A DNA stretch of 64,000 nucleotides from Nonomuraea roseoviolacea subsp. carminata. Its GTDB lineage: Bacteria > Actinomycetota > Actinomycetes > Streptosporangiales > Streptosporangiaceae. Positions 46,576 through 55,189 of this stretch are shown in pieces. The notes under the pieces were generated by a model. The model did no database searches and was not told the DNA's origin. It saw nothing but the letters and a program-made list of their open reading frames with translations. The DNA lies in assembly GCF_024172185.1 (NCBI RefSeq), contig NZ_JAMZEC010000001.1:1674001-1738000 (forward strand), given 5' to 3'. Every line of letters starts with the position of its first letter. Position 1 is the first letter of the stretch. A program made the translations under genes and the position numbers.

Positions 46576-47546
46576 GCGACGTCCTCCTCGGCGAGCAGCG
46601 AGGCGAGCGGGGGCCGCTCGGCCACGACGACGTTCATGAGCGATGCCTGCCCGTCCAGCCCGAACTGCAGGAGCGTGCGGGCCGGGGGCTGGGCGGCCAT
46701 GACCCGCCCCTGGCGTTCGAGCCGGGTCCAGGCGGTGTGCAGGATCTGCCCGGCCATGCGGCCGAGCGCGGCGGTGGACTGGTGCGAGTGGACGCGCACG
46801 CCCAGGTCGACCTGGGCCATGGCGTCGAGGCCGGCCAGTTCCAGCAGGTCCACGAGGAGCCCCAGCTCGACGCCGTACTCGGTGACGAACGGGACCTGCT
46901 CCAGGACCTCGCGCCGGCCGGCGTACTCGCCGCCGAGCGGCTGGTGGAACCCGGCCAGCTCGGGCCAGAACATGTTGAGGATCGGCCGCGCCACCAGCTC
47001 GGTGACCCGTCCGCCGCCTCCCCGCAGCCTCACCCCGTCGGCTCCGATGAACGGCCGCTCGTAGGCGCCCTTGACGAACTGGATGCCGGGGTCGGTCAGC
47101 AGCGGCCCGAGGAGGCCGGTGACGAAGTGCGCGCCGAAGTCGCGCAGGTCGGCGTCGACGAAGACCACGATGTCCCCGCTGGAGGCCGCCAGTCCCTTCC
47201 AGAGGGCCTCGCCCTTTCCGGACAGGGGCGGCAGGTGGGAGAGCACCGCGTTCTGCGCCACGACGCGGGCTCCCGCCGCGGCGGCCCGCTCGGCCGTCGC
47301 GTCGGTGGAGTTGGAGTCGACCACGAGGATCTCGTCCACGAGCGGGGTTCGCTCGACGAGTTCGCGGCGGATCACGGTGACGATGTCGCCGACTGTCGGC
47401 TCCTCGTCGCGCGCCGGCAGGACGACGCTGACCGTGGTCGTTCCCTTGGCGAGGAGCAGGGCGTCGGGGGCCCACTCGGCCGCGGTGCTCGAGTGGGGAC
47501 CGTACCATTCCCGAGCCCTGGCCAAGGCCCGCAGATCTGTCTCCAT
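46572..47546 (-). CDS. gpgS: Glucosyl-3-phosphoglycerate synthase-like GT81 enzyme
   Basis: 324 residues, full GpgS length. It transfers glucose from a nucleotide sugar to 3-phosphoglycerate, the first step to glucosylglycerate and polymethylated polysaccharides. GT-A motifs: SVVLPARDEEPTVGDIV, DEILVVDSNSTDATAERA, SGKGEALWKGL, the metal-binding VFVDADLRDF and the acceptor region VTEYGVELGLLVDLLEL. It begins at ATG 47546, divergent from the Gfo/Idh gene over 98 AT-richer bases. No phosphatase (gpgP) is adjacent. Confidence 0.88.
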   Translation of the reverse strand: METDLRALARAREWYGPHSSTAAEWAPDALLLAKGTTTVSVVLPARDEEPTVGDIVTVIRRELVERTPLVDEILVVDSNSTDATAERAAAAGARVVAQNAVLSHLPPLSGKGEALWKGLAASSGDIVVFVDADLRDFGAHFVTGLLGPLLTDPGIQFVKGAYERPFIGADGVRLRGGGGRVTELVARPILNMFWPELAGFHQPLGGEYAGRREVLEQVPFVTEYGVELGLLVDLLELAGLDAMAQVDLGVRVHSHQSTAALGRMAGQILHTAWTRLERQGRVMAAQPPARTLLQFGLDGQASLMNVVVAERPPLASLLAEEDVA

Positions 47547-47644
47547 GCACTCAGCCCCGTTCTGTTTAGGGGGTCACGGTCGCGCATATGTTCCCTATTG
47601 CCGGGAGTTTGAACGTGTTGTTTGATTTTGCGTAAAAGTGGGAT

Positions 47645-48610
47645 ATGCGAGATGTGTCCTCAATCACCCGTGTAGGCATCATAGGTGCCGGAAATGTCGC
47701 CGCGCGTCACGCGGACGTGCTGTCAGGTTTTCCCGACGTGGTGATCACCGGAATCGCCGACGTCGATCCTCAGAAGGCCGAGGCGCTCGCGGCGCGTCAT
47801 GGAGTCCCGGCTTTTGACGGCCACGCCGGGCTGCTGGAGGCGGGCGGGCTCGACGCCGTATACGTCTGTGTGCCCCCATTCGCGCACGGTAAGCCGGAGC
47901 AAGATGTCCTGTCGTGCAATCTCCCGATTTTTGTCGAAAAACCCCTCGCACTCGACCTGGAGACCGCGGAAAACATCGCGTCCGAAATTCGACGGCGCGG
48001 CCTGCCCTCGGCGGTCGGCCATCACTGGCGCTACCTGGACGTTCTCGACCGAGCCCGGGACGTGCTTGCCGACCGGCCGGTACGGCTGGCGCTCGGCCAC
48101 TGGCTCGACAAGGTGCCCCCGGTCGGCTGGTGGCTGGACCCGGCCCGCTCGGGCGGCCAGGTCGTCGAGCAGGCGGTCCACGTCCTCGACCTGGCCCGAG
48201 TCCTGGTCGGCGAGGTCGCCATGGTCCACTCCGTGCCCGCCGCCGGTGACGGCCCCGCCGACGGCGAGGTGGACCGGGCCGTGGCCGCCGTGCTGCGCTT
48301 CGCCGGCGGCGCCACGGGCACGCTGGCCACGACGAGCCTGCTGCGCCACAAACACCGGGCCGGCCTGGAGGTGTACGCCGACGGCGTCGCCCTGGAGCTG
48401 ACCGAGACCTCGCTGACCGTCGACGGAACCGAGGTGGTCGAGGACGCGGGCCGGGCGAAGACGCTGGTCGACCGGGCCTTCATCGACGCCGTGCGCGGCG
48501 GGGACGGGGACGTGCGGGTGCCGTACGACGAGGCGCTGCGCACCCACCGGCTGGCGCTCGCGCTGGCCCGGTCGGCGACGCTGGGACGGCCGGTGACGCT
48601 CGATGGCTGA
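47645..48610 (+). CDS. Gfo/Idh/MocA-family oxidoreductase
   Basis: 321 residues. N-terminal Rossmann domain VGIIGAGNVAARHADVL, then the family signature EKPLALDLETAENIA (Lys of the active site) and a beta-sheet C-terminal domain (AVGHHWRYLD; HVLDLARVLVGE). It oxidises or reduces a sugar or cyclitol using NAD(P). Its first 350 bp are visibly less GC-rich in third codon positions than the rest. The last codons and stop are tandemly duplicated into the start of the next gene, which overlaps by 8 bp. Confidence 0.88.
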   Translation: MRDVSSITRVGIIGAGNVAARHADVLSGFPDVVITGIADVDPQKAEALAARHGVPAFDGHAGLLEAGGLDAVYVCVPPFAHGKPEQDVLSCNLPIFVEKPLALDLETAENIASEIRRRGLPSAVGHHWRYLDVLDRARDVLADRPVRLALGHWLDKVPPVGWWLDPARSGGQVVEQAVHVLDLARVLVGEVAMVHSVPAAGDGPADGEVDRAVAAVLRFAGGATGTLATTSLLRHKHRAGLEVYADGVALELTETSLTVDGTEVVEDAGRAKTLVDRAFIDAVRGGDGDVRVPYDEALRTHRLALALARSATLGRPVTLDG

Positions 48611-48668
48611 CCTCCGAAAGGACGCGACGGCGCGCTCGACGGCCGACCCGCGAAAGGACGCGACGGCG
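48597..48668. repeat. 36-bp tandem duplication at the Gfo/Idh stop
   Basis: Units 48597-48632 and 48633-48668, 32 of 36 bases equal. The first holds the Gfo stop (TGA) and the ATG of the next gene. In the second the TGA has become CGA. The 36-bp period keeps frame, so the next protein begins with two 12-residue repeats (ADLRKDATARST / ADPRKDATACS). Confidence 0.93.
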
Positions 48669-49787
48669 TGCAGCCGCGTGCTCTGCGTGGCGGCGCCCGG
48701 CGAGGTCACCCTGGTCGAGGAGGAGCTGCCCGCGGTGCCCGAGGGCGGCTTCCGGGTCGAGACCGTCTACAGCGGGATCTCCGCCGGCACCGAGCTGACC
48801 TACGTCAAGGGCACCAACCCCTACCTGACCGCCTCGTGGGACCGGACGCTCGGCCTGTTCCGGCCGGGCGCCCCGGCGCTCGCCTATCCCGTGCGCGGCA
48901 TCGGGTACATGCAGGTCGGCCGGGTGGCCGAGACCCGCACCGGGGCCGTGCGCGAGGGCGCGCTGGTGGCCATGGCCTACGGCCACCGCACCGGCTACGT
49001 GGCCGACCCGCTGGCGGACCGCTTCGTGGAGCTGCCGGCCGGCCTCGACCCGGTGCTCGGCGTCTACGTCGCCCACATGGGGCCGATCTGCGCCAACGGG
49101 CTGCTGCACGCCGCCGCCGACCTGCACGGACCGGCCGTGCGCGACCTGGGGGACGGCGTGCGCGGGCGGCGGGTGGCCGTCGTCGGGGCGGGGGTGGTGG
49201 GGCTGCTGACGGCCGCGTTCGCGCTGGAGCACGGCGCGGCGGAGGTGGTGGTGGCCGACGAGACGCCCGAGCGGCTGCGGATCGCCGAGGCGCTGGGCGC
49301 CCGCCCGCTGGAGGTGGACGCGGGCGACGGCGACGGCGACCCTGCGGTGGAGTTGAAGCGCCGCTGGCGGCACGGCCCCGACGACCGGGGCGCCGACGTG
49401 GTGTTCCAGTGCCGCGGGCAGGCCAGGGCGCTCGCGCTGGCCCTGCGGATGCTGCGCCCGCAGGGCACGGTCGTGGACCTCGCCTTCTACACCCGGGGGG
49501 CGGACGAGGTGCGGCTCGGCGAGGAGTTCCACCACAACGGGCTGTCGCTGCGGTGCGCGCAGATCGGCCGGGTGCCGCGCGGGCTCGCCCACGCCTGGGA
49601 CCGGGAACGGCTGTCGTACGAGACGGTCGCCCTGCTCGGTCGGCGTGGCGCGGCGTTACGCGAGCACCTCGTCACCGAGGTCGCCGCCTTCGCCGAGGCG
49701 CCGCGCCTCCTCGCGGATCTGGCCGCCCGCCGGCGCCATGCCGTCCAGGCCGTCCTCCGCGGCGACGTCGAGGATGAGGGCGGCTGA
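48603..49787 (+). CDS. MDR-family dehydrogenase (paralogue A)
   Basis: 394 residues as read from ATG 48603. Residues 1-25 are the product of the 36-bp duplication; alignment with paralogue B suggests the ancestral start near GTG 48678 (VLCVAAPGEV). Shared block SGISAGTELTYVKGTNPYLT, then Rossmann loop VVGAGVVGLLTAAFALEHGA, and EEFHHNGLSLRCAQIG. It lacks obvious structural-zinc Cys. It acts on a sugar alcohol or activated sugar (inference). It contains TTA at 49656-49658, and its 3' end overlaps the convergent GH63 gene by 132 bp. Confidence 0.82.
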   Translation: MADLRKDATARSTADPRKDATACSRVLCVAAPGEVTLVEEELPAVPEGGFRVETVYSGISAGTELTYVKGTNPYLTASWDRTLGLFRPGAPALAYPVRGIGYMQVGRVAETRTGAVREGALVAMAYGHRTGYVADPLADRFVELPAGLDPVLGVYVAHMGPICANGLLHAAADLHGPAVRDLGDGVRGRRVAVVGAGVVGLLTAAFALEHGAAEVVVADETPERLRIAEALGARPLEVDAGDGDGDPAVELKRRWRHGPDDRGADVVFQCRGQARALALALRMLRPQGTVVDLAFYTRGADEVRLGEEFHHNGLSLRCAQIGRVPRGLAHAWDRERLSYETVALLGRRGAALREHLVTEVAAFAEAPRLLADLAARRRHAVQAVLRGDVEDEGG

Positions 49788-50975
49788 CCAGCTGAAGTCG
49801 TGGCAGCCGTGCCCCTCCAGCGTGAACGGGTCGAAGTACTCGCGGAACCCGGCCGCGGTGACGGCCCTGACCATGCCCTCGGCCAGCGGCGCGGCCAGGT
49901 CGGGCCGGCGCCGCCGCAGGCCCCGCCAGATCAGCCAGGTGAGGTTGATCCAGGCGGGGCCGCGCCAGTAGCGCACCGGGTCGAACTCGGGCGCGGCCGG
50001 GGCGAAGCTGGGCACGATGCCGTCCTTGACCCCGAACCGGTCGAGGCCGGTGCCGATCAGCTCGTTGACCAGCTCGCGCGGCAGGCCGGGCAGCATGAGC
50101 GGGGTCAGCCCGGCGGCGCTGTTGGAGCGCACGAGGCAGCCGGTGAGCACGTCGCGGGCGTGGAAGAGGCCGTCGTCGTAGAGGTGCTCGGCCATCGCGG
50201 AGGTGACGGCCGCGGCCTCCCTGGCGTGCGGCTCGGGGTCGAGCCCGATGACCCGCGCGATCCGTCCCAGCGCCACCTCGGCCACGCCGTACGCGGTGTT
50301 GAACAGCGGATCCTCCACCCGGAAGGCGTCGGAGCGGCGGTAACCGGTGTCGCGGTAGGCGCGGGCGAGCGAGGTGTAGCGCGCGTAGTCGCGGTCGGTG
50401 GGCCGCTCCTCCACGCTGACGTGGGTGGTGTCGCGGCGCACGAACGCGGACGGCTCGGGCTCGACGACGGCCAGCGGCACGTCCCAGGCCGGGCTGTTGT
50501 CCATGCCCGACTCCCAGGGGTGCACGATCGAGATCAGCCCCTCGGGCGAGCGCCGGGCCGCGCGCAGGAACTCCTGCTGGGCGACCAGGCGCGGGTAGAT
50601 CCGCCGCAGGAAGGCCGGGTCGGGCTCGGCCAGGTGGACGCGCCAGGCGGCCAGCGCGTGGACCGGCGGCTGCACGATGCCCGAGGTCCTGACCCCGGAC
50701 GGGGCGCTGACCTGCCAGAACTCCGGCCCGGGGAAGTAGGCCCCCTCGGGCACCGCCGGGTTGAACACGATGTGCGGCACCCGGCCGTCGCGCCACTGCG
50801 CGCCGAACAGCGTCAGCAGCTCCGACCGGGCCCGGCGCGGCGACCACCGGGCGTTGCCGATCGCGATGAACGCGGAGTCCCAGCTCCACTGGTGCGGGTA
50901 GAGGGTGCGGGAGGGGACCGTGTAGCTGCCGTCCCAGTTGGCGACGAGCACGCGGACGGCGTCGCGGAGGATCAT
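49656..50975 (-). CDS. GH63 glycoside hydrolase, glucosylglycerate/mannosylglycerate-hydrolase-like
   Basis: 439 residues, close to mycobacterial glucosylglycerate hydrolase in length and motifs as I recall them: LYPHQWSWDSAFIAIG, PHIVFNPAVPEGAYFPGPEFW, SGIVQPPVHA, HPWESGMDNSPAWD (with the expected catalytic Asp), YWRGPAWINLTWLIWRG and EYFDPFTLEGHGCHDFSWSAA (with the expected catalytic Glu). It is an (alpha/alpha)6-barrel enzyme without signal peptide, so it works in the cytosol. ATGA overlap with the TIM-barrel gene upstream. The C-terminal 40 residues overlap the MDR gene antisense. Confidence 0.85.
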   Translation of the reverse strand: MILRDAVRVLVANWDGSYTVPSRTLYPHQWSWDSAFIAIGNARWSPRRARSELLTLFGAQWRDGRVPHIVFNPAVPEGAYFPGPEFWQVSAPSGVRTSGIVQPPVHALAAWRVHLAEPDPAFLRRIYPRLVAQQEFLRAARRSPEGLISIVHPWESGMDNSPAWDVPLAVVEPEPSAFVRRDTTHVSVEERPTDRDYARYTSLARAYRDTGYRRSDAFRVEDPLFNTAYGVAEVALGRIARVIGLDPEPHAREAAAVTSAMAEHLYDDGLFHARDVLTGCLVRSNSAAGLTPLMLPGLPRELVNELIGTGLDRFGVKDGIVPSFAPAAPEFDPVRYWRGPAWINLTWLIWRGLRRRRPDLAAPLAEGMVRAVTAAGFREYFDPFTLEGHGCHDFSWSAALILDVAAEDGLDGMAPAGGQIREEARRLGEGGDLGDEVLA

Positions 50976-51757
50976 AGGAATTTCCTGATGAAGGAGGCGG
51001 TCTGGGGAAGGACGATCTCCGGCTCGCCCCGGAGGCGGCATTCCAGCGCGAGGTAGCCGTCGTAACCGGCGGCGTCGAGGGCCGCGAGCTGCGCCGCCCA
51101 GTCCAGGTGGCCGGTGCCGGGCTGGTTGCGGTTGGACTCGCTGACCTGCATGTGCGCGAGGTAGGGGGCTGCCTCCAGGATCGAGCGGCAGGGATCGTCC
51201 TCCTCGATGTTCATGTGGTACGTGTCGCCTGCCACCCGGATCGTGTCCATGGAACAGTACGACACCGCCTCGGCCAGCGTGTTCACCATGTGGTTCTCGT
51301 AGCGGTTGAGCGGCTCCAGCATGATGAGCACGCCGTTGCGCTGGGCGTGCTCGCCGAGCGTGGTCAGCGCCTCGGCCAGCACCTCGCGGTCCTCGTCGGG
51401 GCCGCGGGGCGGCTCGAACGGCGGCAGCCGCCGCGAGAACTGCCCCCAGGAGGCGGGGGTCATCACGCCGATGCCGCCCAGCTCGGCGATCACGGTGAGC
51501 TGCGACCTGAGCTGCTGGATGGCGTCCTTGCGCAGAACCGGGTCGAAGTCGCCGATGAAGTGCGGCATGTCCACGCACACGGTCGGCATCACGACGCCGT
51601 CGGCGAGGGCCCGCTTGAGCTCGGTGAGACGGGTGGCGAAGTGGAAGTCGCCCTTGCCGCGCAGCTCGATGGCGTCGAAGCCGGCGTCGAGGGCGAAGGC
51701 GAACTTCTCCTGCAGGGTGCGGCCGGGCAGAAGCTGCTCCTGGACGGAAAGCTGCAC
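50972..51757 (-). CDS. Sugar phosphate isomerase/epimerase-like TIM-barrel protein (A)
   Basis: 261 residues. AP-endonuclease-2-like barrel: LDAGFDAIELRGKGDF, VMPTVCVDMPHFIGDF, GVLIMLEPLNRYENHMVNT (metal-ligand Glu), GDTYHMNIEE (metal-ligand Asp/His), HMQVSESNRNQPGTGHLDW and YLALECRL. All metal-binding carboxylates expected in the family are visible. It likely isomerises a keto-sugar or acts on a 3-keto-glycoside. Lies 4 bp after the MDR paralogue B gene and overlaps the GH63 gene. Confidence 0.87.
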   Translation of the reverse strand: MQLSVQEQLLPGRTLQEKFAFALDAGFDAIELRGKGDFHFATRLTELKRALADGVVMPTVCVDMPHFIGDFDPVLRKDAIQQLRSQLTVIAELGGIGVMTPASWGQFSRRLPPFEPPRGPDEDREVLAEALTTLGEHAQRNGVLIMLEPLNRYENHMVNTLAEAVSYCSMDTIRVAGDTYHMNIEEDDPCRSILEAAPYLAHMQVSESNRNQPGTGHLDWAAQLAALDAAGYDGYLALECRLRGEPEIVLPQTASFIRKFL

Positions 51758-51761
51758 TGTC

Positions 51762-52790
51762 TCACTCCTCGAATCGGAAGACGAGCTGGAGGACGTCCGC
51801 CGGCCGGTGGTCGAGCAGCTCGTAGGCCGCGGCGGCGTCGCCGGCCGGGACCACGTGGCTGACCAGGCCGAGCACGCCCACCTCGGCCCGGTGGACGAGC
51901 TCCATGAACGTGCGCTGGAGCCGCTCGACGTCCCAGCGGTGCGACAGCCAGGAGGCGACGCCGCCGATCTGCGAGGAGACGAGCTGCACCTGGTTGTGGT
52001 GGAACTCCTCGCCGAGCCGCAGGCCGGTCGCGTCGCCCTGGTAGAAGCCGGCGGCGACGACCCGGCCGCCCCGGCGCACGGTCCGGATGGCCTCGTGCAG
52101 GCCCAGGTGGCTGCCGCTCAGCTCGATGGCGGCGTCGGCGCCCTCGATGCGCTTGCGGACCAGCTCGGCGACCGAGCCGGCGCGCACGTCGAAGGTCTCG
52201 GCGGCGCCGAAGGCGCGGGCCAGCTCCAGCCGGGCGGGGATGGCGTCGGCCGCGACGACCCGGGCGCCGCTGAGCACGGCCAGCCGGGTGGCGAGCAGGC
52301 CGATGACGCCCTGCCCGAAGACGGCGAGCTGGTCGCCGAGGTGGACGTCGGCGGCGTGGACGGCGTTGAGCGCGATGGCGCCGACGCGGGCGAACACGCC
52401 GGTCAAGGGGTCGGCGGTGGGGGGCAGCACGTGACCGGCCAGCCGCTCGGCGGGCACGACGGCCTCGGCCCGGTGGCCCCAGATGCCCCACACGAGGCTG
52501 CCGACGGGCGGGTCGGTGACGTCGGGCGCGGCCTCGACCACCTCGCCGACCTCCTGGTAGCCCCAGCCCGTGAGCGGATAGGCGTGGGTGCGGCCGTCGA
52601 CGAAGAGCCGCCGCCCGACGTCCCAGCGGCGGGTGAGGTACGGGTTGGTACCGCGGTAGGCGGTGAGTTCGGTACCGGCCGAAACCCCGGAGTAGAGCGT
52701 GCGGACCCGGACCGAGCCCGGGTCGAGAGCGGCGGGCGGCTCGGAGCCGACAAGGACACGGCCCGGCCCTTCAAACGTGATGACGCGCAT
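51762..52790 (-). CDS. MDR-family dehydrogenase (paralogue B)
   Basis: 342 residues from ATG 52790 (MRVITFEGPGRVLVG); a TTG at 52817 would add nine residues. SGVSAGTELTAYRGTNPYLTRRWD matches paralogue A. Rossmann loop VFGQGVIGLLATRLAVLSGA and EEFHHNQVQLVSSQIGG. The SAGTE-type MDRs often work with Gfo/Idh partners. First gene of the minus-strand operon MDR-isomerase-GH63, divergent from the second isomerase. Confidence 0.86.
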   Translation of the reverse strand: MRVITFEGPGRVLVGSEPPAALDPGSVRVRTLYSGVSAGTELTAYRGTNPYLTRRWDVGRRLFVDGRTHAYPLTGWGYQEVGEVVEAAPDVTDPPVGSLVWGIWGHRAEAVVPAERLAGHVLPPTADPLTGVFARVGAIALNAVHAADVHLGDQLAVFGQGVIGLLATRLAVLSGARVVAADAIPARLELARAFGAAETFDVRAGSVAELVRKRIEGADAAIELSGSHLGLHEAIRTVRRGGRVVAAGFYQGDATGLRLGEEFHHNQVQLVSSQIGGVASWLSHRWDVERLQRTFMELVHRAEVGVLGLVSHVVPAGDAAAAYELLDHRPADVLQLVFRFEE

Positions 52791-52903
52791 TCCCCCACGC
52801 TTACGATTATTGATCAAACGAAAGTCAAGGATTTAGTGCGAACATGCAGACCATAGTTGAGCGGATAGCACTCTTAAGTCTAGGACTTCGTTCGGAGGTA
52901 AGA
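52791..52903. promoter_or_regulatory. Divergent promoter of the catabolic cluster with a palindrome
   Basis: AT-rich for this genome. AAGTC-TAG-GACTT (52876-52888) is a short perfect palindrome 15 bp ahead of the second isomerase start, a candidate site for the ROK regulator. TTATTGATCAAACG near 52807 is the AT-richest part. Confidence 0.4.
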
Positions 52904-53791
52904 ATGAAATTGGGTTTCCTGACCGCCTGTCTTGCCGAGCTCGATCTCGTGGATGTCGCCCGGTGGGCCGTCGAGCACGGTTACGAGGCGCTCGAAGTCG
53001 CCGGATGGCCGTCGACGGATACCCGAAATCACATCAGAGTGGACCGTTTCGACGAAGCCGAATGCGAGCGGGTCGGGCGAATCTTCGCAGAGACCGGACT
53101 CATCCTTTCCTCGATCGCCTATTACGAGAACAATCTGCACCCTCGCGCAGGGGCGGAGGTGAACGCCCACGTGCGCCGGTGCGTGGACGCCGCCGCGGCG
53201 CTCGGCTGCCCCACGGTGGGCACGTTCGTCGGCCGCGACCCCGGCCTGTCGGTCCGCGACAACCTCGAACGCGCCGAGGGCGTCTTCCGCCCGCTCGTCG
53301 CCTACGCCCGCGACCACGGCGTGGACCTGGTCATCGAGAACTGCCTGATGAAGAGCTGGCATCCCGACGGCTACCCGGGCAACCTGGCCTACTCCCCCGA
53401 GCTGTGGGAGTGGATGTTCACGCTCGGGCTGCGACTCAACTACGACCCCTCGCACCTGGTGGCGCTCGGCATCGACCCGGTCGCGGCGGCCATGCCGTAC
53501 GTGTCGCAGATCGCGCACGTGCAGGCCAAGGACGTCGAGCTGCTGCCGGGCACCATCAACCGCTTCGGCTACTACGGCCCGATCAGCGGCGAGAAGGGCT
53601 GGTACCGCTTCCGGGTGCCGGGGCTCGGGCAGATCCAGTGGGGCGAGGTGGTCGGCGCGCTGCGCCGGGGCGGCTACGACGGGGCGGTCTCGGTCGAGCA
53701 CGAGGACCCCGAATGGACCGGCAGCACGGAGAGGGTACAGAGCGGTCTCGGTATCGCCTACCGAACGTTGCGTCACCTCGTGCGGGGGTAA
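52904..53791 (+). CDS. Sugar phosphate isomerase/epimerase-like TIM-barrel protein (B)
   Basis: 295 residues from ATG 52904 with GGAGG 7 bp upstream; a longer frame from 52844 lacks such a site. Barrel motifs: LTACLAELDLVDVARWAVEHGYEALEV, GVDLVIENCLMKSW (metal Glu), GLRLNYDPSHLVALGID, HVQAKDVELLPG and GAVSVEHEDPEW. Typical of enzymes that work with Gfo/Idh oxidoreductases in inositol or keto-sugar pathways. Its first 200 bp are less GC-rich than the rest. First gene of the plus-strand importer operon. Confidence 0.87.
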   Translation: MKLGFLTACLAELDLVDVARWAVEHGYEALEVAGWPSTDTRNHIRVDRFDEAECERVGRIFAETGLILSSIAYYENNLHPRAGAEVNAHVRRCVDAAAALGCPTVGTFVGRDPGLSVRDNLERAEGVFRPLVAYARDHGVDLVIENCLMKSWHPDGYPGNLAYSPELWEWMFTLGLRLNYDPSHLVALGIDPVAAAMPYVSQIAHVQAKDVELLPGTINRFGYYGPISGEKGWYRFRVPGLGQIQWGEVVGALRRGGYDGAVSVEHEDPEWTGSTERVQSGLGIAYRTLRHLVRG

Positions 53792-53824
53792 GGGCGGCAT
53801 ATCCCCGTGGACGAGGAGCGCGCC

Positions 53825-55189
53825 ATGCCGAAGAGCACCACCGCCGTCCTCTGTGTCACCCTGATGGCCGCGGCCACGCTGACCGCGTGCGGCGGCGGGA
53901 ACGAGAGGGCGGCCAACGAGATCACCGTCTGGACCGAGGAGAACCTCCCCGACCGGATGGCCGTGCAGCAGCGGATCGCCGCCGACTTCACCAAGAAGAC
54001 CGGGATCAAGGTGAAGCTGGTCGGAGTGGCCGAGGACCAGTTCAGCCAGATCGTCACCTCGGCGGCGGCGGCCGGCAAGCTGCCCGACGTCATCGGGGCC
54101 CTCCCGCTGGCGTCGGTACGCGAGCTGGAGGCCGACGACCTGCTCGACACCGAGACCCCGGCCAAGGTCGTCGACCAGCTCGGCCGCGGCTCGTTCTCGC
54201 CGCGCGCGCTCGACCTCGACAGCTCCGGCGGGAAGCTGCTGGCCGTGCCCAGCGACGGCTGGGCCCAGCTCGTCCTCTACCGGAAAGACCTGTTCGACAA
54301 GGCGGGCCTGGCGCCGCCCGACACGTACGAGGCGCTGGAGGCGGCGGCGCGCAAGCTCAACACCGGCGGCGTCGCCGGCATCACGCTGGCCATCGCGCCC
54401 AAGGACTCCTTCACCGCGCAGAGCTTCGAGCACGTGGCCCTGGCCAACGGCTGCCAGCTCGTGGACGCCTCCGGCAACGTCACGCTGGACTCGCCGCAGT
54501 GCGTGAAGGCGTTCGGCTTCTACGCCGGGCTGGTCAAGAACTACTCGGTCAAGGGCAAGCAGGACGTCGACTCGACCCGCGCCACCTACTTCGCCGGCAA
54601 GGCGGCCATGGTCATCTGGTCGTCGTTCATCCTCGACGAGCTGGCCGGGCTGCGCAAGGACGCGCTGCCGAGCTGCCCGCGGTGCAAGGACGACCCGGGG
54701 TGGCTGGCGAAGAACACGGGCGTCGTCACGGCCCTGAAGGGCCCGGACGGCAGCGCGCCCGCGCAGTACGGCGAGATCGTCTCGTGGGTCGTCACCCGCG
54801 ACGCGGCCAAGGACGCCGCCGCCAAGTTCGTCGCGTACGCCATGAACGAGGGCTACGAGCGGTGGATCGGGATGGCGCCGGAGGGCAAGTTCCCCACGCG
54901 CAAGAGCTACGCCGCCGCCTGGAACAAGCTGCCCGCCGGCGTCGACACCAAGAAGCCGCTGGCCGAGGTCTACCCGCCCGCGGTGCTGGACGCGCTGCGC
55001 TCCGGCCCCGACAGCTTCGCCCGCTGGGGCGTCACGCAGGGCCAGGGCAAGCTGGTGGGCGCCACGATGGGCGAGCTGCCGGTGCCTAAGGCGCTCAGCC
55101 AGGTCGTGGACGGCTCGCTGACGCCCGAGCAGGCCGCCGCCCAGGCCAAGAAGGACGTCGAGACCATCAAGCGCGGGATCCGCCAGTGA
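53825..55189 (+). CDS. Sugar ABC transporter substrate-binding lipoprotein
   Basis: 454 residues from ATG 53825; GTG 53807 is an alternative. Signal peptide with lipobox LTACG. Family-1 binding fold: EITVWTEENLPDRMAVQQRIAADF, LAVPSDGWAQLVLYRKDLFDKAG and GKAAMVIWSSFILDELAG. A CPRCKDDPGWLAKN segment carries an extra Cys pair that may form a disulfide outside the cell. Ligand probably the glycoside processed by the neighbouring enzymes. ATGA-type coupling to the permease. Confidence 0.88.
   Translation: MPKSTTAVLCVTLMAAATLTACGGGNERAANEITVWTEENLPDRMAVQQRIAADFTKKTGIKVKLVGVAEDQFSQIVTSAAAAGKLPDVIGALPLASVRELEADDLLDTETPAKVVDQLGRGSFSPRALDLDSSGGKLLAVPSDGWAQLVLYRKDLFDKAGLAPPDTYEALEAAARKLNTGGVAGITLAIAPKDSFTAQSFEHVALANGCQLVDASGNVTLDSPQCVKAFGFYAGLVKNYSVKGKQDVDSTRATYFAGKAAMVIWSSFILDELAGLRKDALPSCPRCKDDPGWLAKNTGVVTALKGPDGSAPAQYGEIVSWVVTRDAAKDAAAKFVAYAMNEGYERWIGMAPEGKFPTRKSYAAAWNKLPAGVDTKKPLAEVYPPAVLDALRSGPDSFARWGVTQGQGKLVGATMGELPVPKALSQVVDGSLTPEQAAAQAKKDVETIKRGIRQ

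Noticed and set aside
45445..47550. A 701-codon minus-strand frame
   Set aside because: Its N-terminal half is a shadow of gpgS; the GT4 enzyme starts at 46575.
49656..51578. A 640-codon minus-strand frame
   Set aside because: Upstream of 50975 it is a shadow of the TIM-barrel gene; the GH63 enzyme starts at 50975.
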